From an uncultured Clostridia bacterium (GTDB taxonomy: Bacteria > Bacillota > Clostridia > TANB77 > CAG-508): 64,000 bases of DNA. Positions within the stretch are counted from its first letter, which is position 1, and every line of letters begins with the position of its first letter. Below, piece after piece: positions 60,711 through 64,000 of this stretch. Under the pieces are notes generated by a model. That model was given only the letters and a program-made list of their open reading frames with translations. It had not been told where the DNA came from and did not search any database. The position numbers and the translations under genes are program-made. Location: positions 16,625-80,624 of the forward strand of contig CALXWW010000007.1 of assembly GCA_944392545.1 (NCBI GenBank), in the 5' to 3' direction.

Positions 60711-61307
60711 TTACATCCCCAAATATTTTAATCCTTGCTTAATAATATCTTCTACTGATAATTCATTTGTATCTATTTTTGAAATTGCTAAATCAATATC
60801 TCTTCTTGAATATCCTAATACTTGAAGTGCTTCTATTGCATCTTTTGCCTTATCATTTTTAACTGTATTTTGAACAGGTATAAATTCTGGTTCTATTGCT
60901 TCTTGTGTTTTCATTTTATCTTTTAATTCTAAAATCATTCTTTGTGCTGATTTTGCACCTATTCCAGGCAAACTCTTTAGTGTATTTAAGTCACCTGTAA
61001 TTATGGCTAAAGCAAAACTTGATGGTGATATATTTGCTAAAATTGAAAGTGCTGACTTTGCACCTACTCCACTCACTCCAAGTAGCTGTTCAAACATTTT
61101 TAGCTCTTCATTTGTGCAAAATCCATATAGACTTATATCATCTTCTCTTACTCTCATATATGTATGAACTTTTACTTCTGTTCCTGTTTCTCCTAATCTA
61201 TCCATTGAGTTTGCAGACATGAATATTTTATATCCTATTCCTCCAACTTCTATTATTACATTGTCTAAATTTTTTGCTTCTAATTTTCCCTTTATATATG
61301 AAATCAT
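60711..61307 (-). CDS. ruvA: Holliday junction branch migration protein RuvA
   Basis: Binds Holliday junctions and loads RuvB. The N-terminal OB domain is ISYIKGKLEAKNLDNVIIEV. The two helix-hairpin-helix motifs are in LLGVSGVGAKSALSILANI and SLPGIGAKSAQRMILELK. The flexible C-terminal domain III (AIEALQVLGYSRRDIDLAIS) that contacts RuvB is intact. ruvB, the usual neighbour, is not here; alr and rarA follow instead. Confidence 0.97.
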   Translation of the reverse strand: MISYIKGKLEAKNLDNVIIEVGGIGYKIFMSANSMDRLGETGTEVKVHTYMRVREDDISLYGFCTNEELKMFEQLLGVSGVGAKSALSILANISPSSFALAIITGDLNTLKSLPGIGAKSAQRMILELKDKMKTQEAIEPEFIPVQNTVKNDKAKDAIEALQVLGYSRRDIDLAISKIDTNELSVEDIIKQGLKYLGM

Positions 61308-61381
61308 TTTGTTCCTCTTTTCTATTAAATTTACATTTGATATTTTATCATAAACTAGAAAAAAAGCAAGTGTTTTACAAA

Positions 61382-63151
61382 CAAAATTTTGCGTTAGTAT
61401 AAACTTTTAGTAGGGAAAATTTAATAAAAAAATTGAATAAGAGATACCGATTTGATAGAATATTTTTATCGAAAAAAAAACAATATTCAAAAGGAGGTAT
61501 CTCTTATGTATCAAATTATACAAAAGATTTATGAAAAAAACAATAAAATTTTAAAAGAAGGAGTAAAAAGAGTTTTAAATGGAGAAGATGTTAGTTCTCT
61601 AACTAGTGCAATTAAAGACTTTACAGATGTTTTGGGAAAAGAACTTTTTTCTGAAGTTGTAACACAGATAGAAAAATTAGTATTTGAAGATTCTAAGAGG
61701 CAAAGTGAATATGAAGCAGTAAGATTTGCAGAAAAAAGTTTAATAACAAAAAATGGAAAAGCAAAGTTTGAAAGAAGATATTACAAAGATAATGAAACAG
61801 GCGAAAATGTATGTTTAACAGATAAAATATTAGGAATTGATAAAGGAGAAAGAATAGACAAAAAGGTAAAGGCAGAATTAATTCAAAAAGCAAGTGAACA
61901 ATCATATAGTAGATCAGGAAAATTAGTTGTACCAGAAATGGAAATAAGTGCAACAACAGTAATGAGAAATGTAAGAAAAAATGACTGGAAAATGGAAATA
62001 AAAGAACGAAAAGAAGAAGAAAAAATAAAAGCAAAAAATATATTTATCCAAGTAGATGAAGATCATGTAAAGGAAAGAAATAAAAAAGGACGCACAATAT
62101 CAAAAATAGTAACAATATATACAAGAAAAAGGACATTAACGAAGCCAGAAAGAATAGATAAGGTAAAGATACCAAGAAAAGAATTAGTGGATAAATTCAC
62201 ATTTTCAGGTCTATATAAAGATACACAAGAAATGTGGGAAGATGTAGCATACTACATAGATTGTACATATAAGAAAGAAGAAATAGAAACAGTATTTGTT
62301 ATGGGAGATGGAGCAACATACATAAAAGCAGGAACAGAATGGATAGGAAAATCGGTATTTGTGATAGACACATTTCATTTAGAAAAATATATAAATAATT
62401 TAAATTTTGATGAATATTTAAAGAAAAAACTGCAAGAAGCAATAGAAGAATACGATCCAATAAGTACAGAAAATATAATGAAAGAAGCGATAAAAAAAGT
62501 AGAAGAAGAGATAAAAGAAGATGAAAGATTAGGAAGAAATACGAAAAGATTAGAAAATAGACTAAAAAAAGTAAAAGAAACAAAAACATATTTAATGAAT
62601 CAATGGGATGGAATAGAAGCACATGATATTTACAAGGACAAATTAACAGGATGTTGCCAAGAAGGGCAAGTACATCATACATTATCGGAAAGATTAAGTA
62701 CAGATGCCAAGGTATGGAGTGAAAATGGAATAGATGAAATGAGTCAATTAAGAGCATTTACACAAAATAAAGGAGATATTTATCAAAAACTAATAGATAT
62801 ATCAACAGAAGAAAAAAGAGAGAAGAAAATAGAAAAATTAGAAAAAAGGATAAGAAAAAAAGCAAATAAAAAGATATTTGGAACAACAGGAGTAAAAATA
62901 CCAATAGGTATGGCAAGAGATGAGTTGTATTATGAATTAAAAGATATATGGTATGGAAAGGCAGTATAAGTATTGATAAATAAAGAAATATATGATATTT
63001 AAAAAAAGACCTAAAATAGGTTTATTAAGTGAACCTAAAAATAAAGATAAAAATATAAAATTAAATAGGAATCTCAAAAATCAAGAAACAAAGTCTGTTC
63101 AAGATTTTAATAAAGAGAAATCCTACTAAAAATTTATGCTATCAAATTTTG
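61382..63151 (+). mobile_element. ISLre2-family insertion sequence
   Basis: One transposase gene bounded by imperfect terminal inverted repeats: 61382-61414 on the left and 63122-63151 (reverse complement) on the right share CAAAATTT, ATAAA and TTTTAGTAGG. The exact outer ends and target duplication were not found by eye. The left end is about 75 bases upstream of ruvA (divergent), and the right end abuts the tcdA promoter. About 150 bases of lysine-coding AT-rich DNA separate the transposase stop from the right repeat. Confidence 0.8.
61506..62969 (+). CDS. ISLre2-family transposase
   Basis: A 487-residue transposase of the ISLre2 (UPF0236) family. It contains FIQVDEDHVKERNKKGRT, the motif VMGDGATYIKAGTEWIG, and the His-rich VFVIDTFHLEKYI with the downstream CCQEGQVHHTLSERLSTD; the Asp residues in the first two and a later acidic residue are probable catalytic residues. 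The ATG at 61506 follows AAAAGGAGG; an earlier in-frame ATG at 61452 lies upstream of it. The frame is intact, so the element could be active. Confidence 0.92.
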   Translation: MYQIIQKIYEKNNKILKEGVKRVLNGEDVSSLTSAIKDFTDVLGKELFSEVVTQIEKLVFEDSKRQSEYEAVRFAEKSLITKNGKAKFERRYYKDNETGENVCLTDKILGIDKGERIDKKVKAELIQKASEQSYSRSGKLVVPEMEISATTVMRNVRKNDWKMEIKERKEEEKIKAKNIFIQVDEDHVKERNKKGRTISKIVTIYTRKRTLTKPERIDKVKIPRKELVDKFTFSGLYKDTQEMWEDVAYYIDCTYKKEEIETVFVMGDGATYIKAGTEWIGKSVFVIDTFHLEKYINNLNFDEYLKKKLQEAIEEYDPISTENIMKEAIKKVEEEIKEDERLGRNTKRLENRLKKVKETKTYLMNQWDGIEAHDIYKDKLTGCCQEGQVHHTLSERLSTDAKVWSENGIDEMSQLRAFTQNKGDIYQKLIDISTEEKREKKIEKLEKRIRKKANKKIFGTTGVKIPIGMARDELYYELKDIWYGKAV

Positions 63152-63159
63152 CAAGTTAT

Positions 63160-63189
63160 TTGACCTTTATTTTCCTCTTGTGCTATAAT
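63160..63189 (+). promoter_or_regulatory. Sigma-A promoter of tcdA, just outside the IS right end
   Basis: TTGACC (63160-63165) and TATAAT (63184-63189) are 18 bases apart. The -35 box starts eight bases beyond the right inverted repeat. AAGGAG and the ATG follow. Confidence 0.7.
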
Positions 63190-63218
63190 TAATATATTAT
63201 TTTAAAGGAGAAAATATT

Positions 63219-63902
63219 ATGAATTGGCTAAATAGAACGGAAGCTTTAATTGGCAAGGAAAATATTAGAAAACTACAAAATTCTAATGTAATTGTATTTG
63301 GTCTTGGTGGTGTTGGCTCTTACGTTGTAGAGGGTCTAGTTAGATCAGGTATTCAAAACATTTGCATAGTAGATAAAGATATTGTTGATATTACTAATAT
63401 GAATAGGCAATTAATTGCAGATAGTGAAACTATTGGAAAAAACAAAGTGGATGCCCAAGAAGAAAGAATTTTAAAGATAAATAGATCTGCTAAAGTTATC
63501 AAAATAAAGGAATTTGTAAATAAAGATAATATAGAAGAAATAATGAAAAGTTATTCTCATATAGATTATGTAATAGATGCTATTGATACTGTTTCTTCTA
63601 AATTAGAAATAATAAAATATTGCTACCAAAATAATATTAATATTATTTCTTCAATGGGTTCTGGGAACAAACTAGATGCAAGCAAATTTGAAATTACTGA
63701 TATTTTTAAAACTTCTGTATGCCCTCTTGCAAAAGTTATGCGTAAAGAATTAAAGAAATTAGATATTAAGTCTCTTACTGTATTATATTCAAAAGAGGAA
63801 CCTATTAAGACTAACTTAGATACTCCCGCTAGCATAAGTTTTGTTCCTTCAGTAGCTGGCCTTTTAATAGCAGGAAAAGTTGTTAAAGACTTAATAAAAT
63901 AA
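63219..63902 (+). CDS. tcdA: TcdA-type tRNA threonylcarbamoyladenosine dehydratase
   Basis: A ThiF/E1-like ATP-dependent enzyme that cyclises t6A37 to ct6A in tRNA. The adenylation motif is VIVFGLGGVGSYVVEGLVRSG, followed by the Arg-finger region TNMNRQLIAD and the Asp in DYVIDAIDTVSSKLEII. A Cys near residue 168 (KTSVCPLAKVMRKEL) matches the TcdA subgroup. The length of 227 is slightly short of the usual ~250-270. The promoter abuts the IS right end. Confidence 0.93.
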   Translation: MNWLNRTEALIGKENIRKLQNSNVIVFGLGGVGSYVVEGLVRSGIQNICIVDKDIVDITNMNRQLIADSETIGKNKVDAQEERILKINRSAKVIKIKEFVNKDNIEEIMKSYSHIDYVIDAIDTVSSKLEIIKYCYQNNINIISSMGSGNKLDASKFEITDIFKTSVCPLAKVMRKELKKLDIKSLTVLYSKEEPIKTNLDTPASISFVPSVAGLLIAGKVVKDLIK

Positions 63903-64000
63903 TACTTTTAGTTTAAATTACTCCAGTAAAAAAGAGTAAAGATTTTTCGCAATAAAAAATATAGTAATATAGATAAAAAACATCATTCTTTATGATAAAA

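Overview
The window is low-GC, AT-rich chromosomal DNA from a spore-forming member of the Clostridia (Bacillota). The evidence is a complete spoIIA operon (spoIIAA, spoIIAB, sigF) running straight into spoIID and a SpoIIQ-like M23 protein, a 26-codon spoVM, the rlmN-prpC-prkC-rsgA-rpe block known from Gram-positive bacteria, strong AGGAGG ribosome binding sites and a T-box leader on valS. Most genes lie on the minus strand. The species cannot be named from the sequence; an uncultured gut-type clostridium is a reasonable inference.

Layout. 1-2277: the 5' three fifths of addA, with a one-base frameshift inside its Walker A motif. 2478-5976: the forespore/engulfment operon, with a Spo0A box and a possible SigH promoter upstream. 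6203-12581: an unknown small protein, valS with its T-box, then a DUF4912 protein and a GH57 glucan branching enzyme. 12632-19310: a small membrane protein, glycogen phosphorylase, an MFS transporter, a minimal DprA, FolD and a YlmH-type S4 protein. 19510-23354: two cell-wall proteins with IPQTG sorting signals, tRNA-Gln, tRNA-His and a sortase. 23446-28232: HIT protein, an alanyl-tRNA synthetase lacking the C-Ala domain, spoVM with a second mini-gene, then a plus-strand block (nth, a 44-residue Cys protein and a beta-repeat membrane protein). 28395-41188: rpe, rsgA, prkC, prpC, rlmN, a GatD-like protein lacking its catalytic residues, murT, mnmA, a possible transglutaminase-fold protein, aspS and dtd. 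41209-50996: a LolA-like protein, a SpoU methyltransferase, mfd, greA, an unknown protein, a GH18 hydrolase and a mutarotase-like protein. 51139-52632: a GH13 amylase of clearly higher GC. 52927-61307: flavin reductase, recG, nfeD plus a SPFH protein, a REP-associated transposase between two copies of its palindrome, rarA, alr and ruvA. 61382-63151: an ISLre2-family element. 63219-63902: tcdA.

The genes make a coherent sporulation, cell-envelope and housekeeping chromosome with a small alpha-glucan storage and use set (GH57, DUF4912, GlgP, GH13, mutarotase). Mobile or repetitive DNA consists of the RAYT and its hairpins, a second dispersed repeat family, two palindromes carried in frame inside mfd, and the ISLre2 copy. 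No rRNA, CRISPR array or prophage was seen.

The observations most worth checking are the GatD-like protein without Cys or His beside an intact MurT, the frameshift in the addA P-loop, the palindromes translated within mfd, the RAYT/REP unit, the spoVM mini-gene, and a terminator hairpin whose 3' arm is also the ribosome binding site of the next gene.
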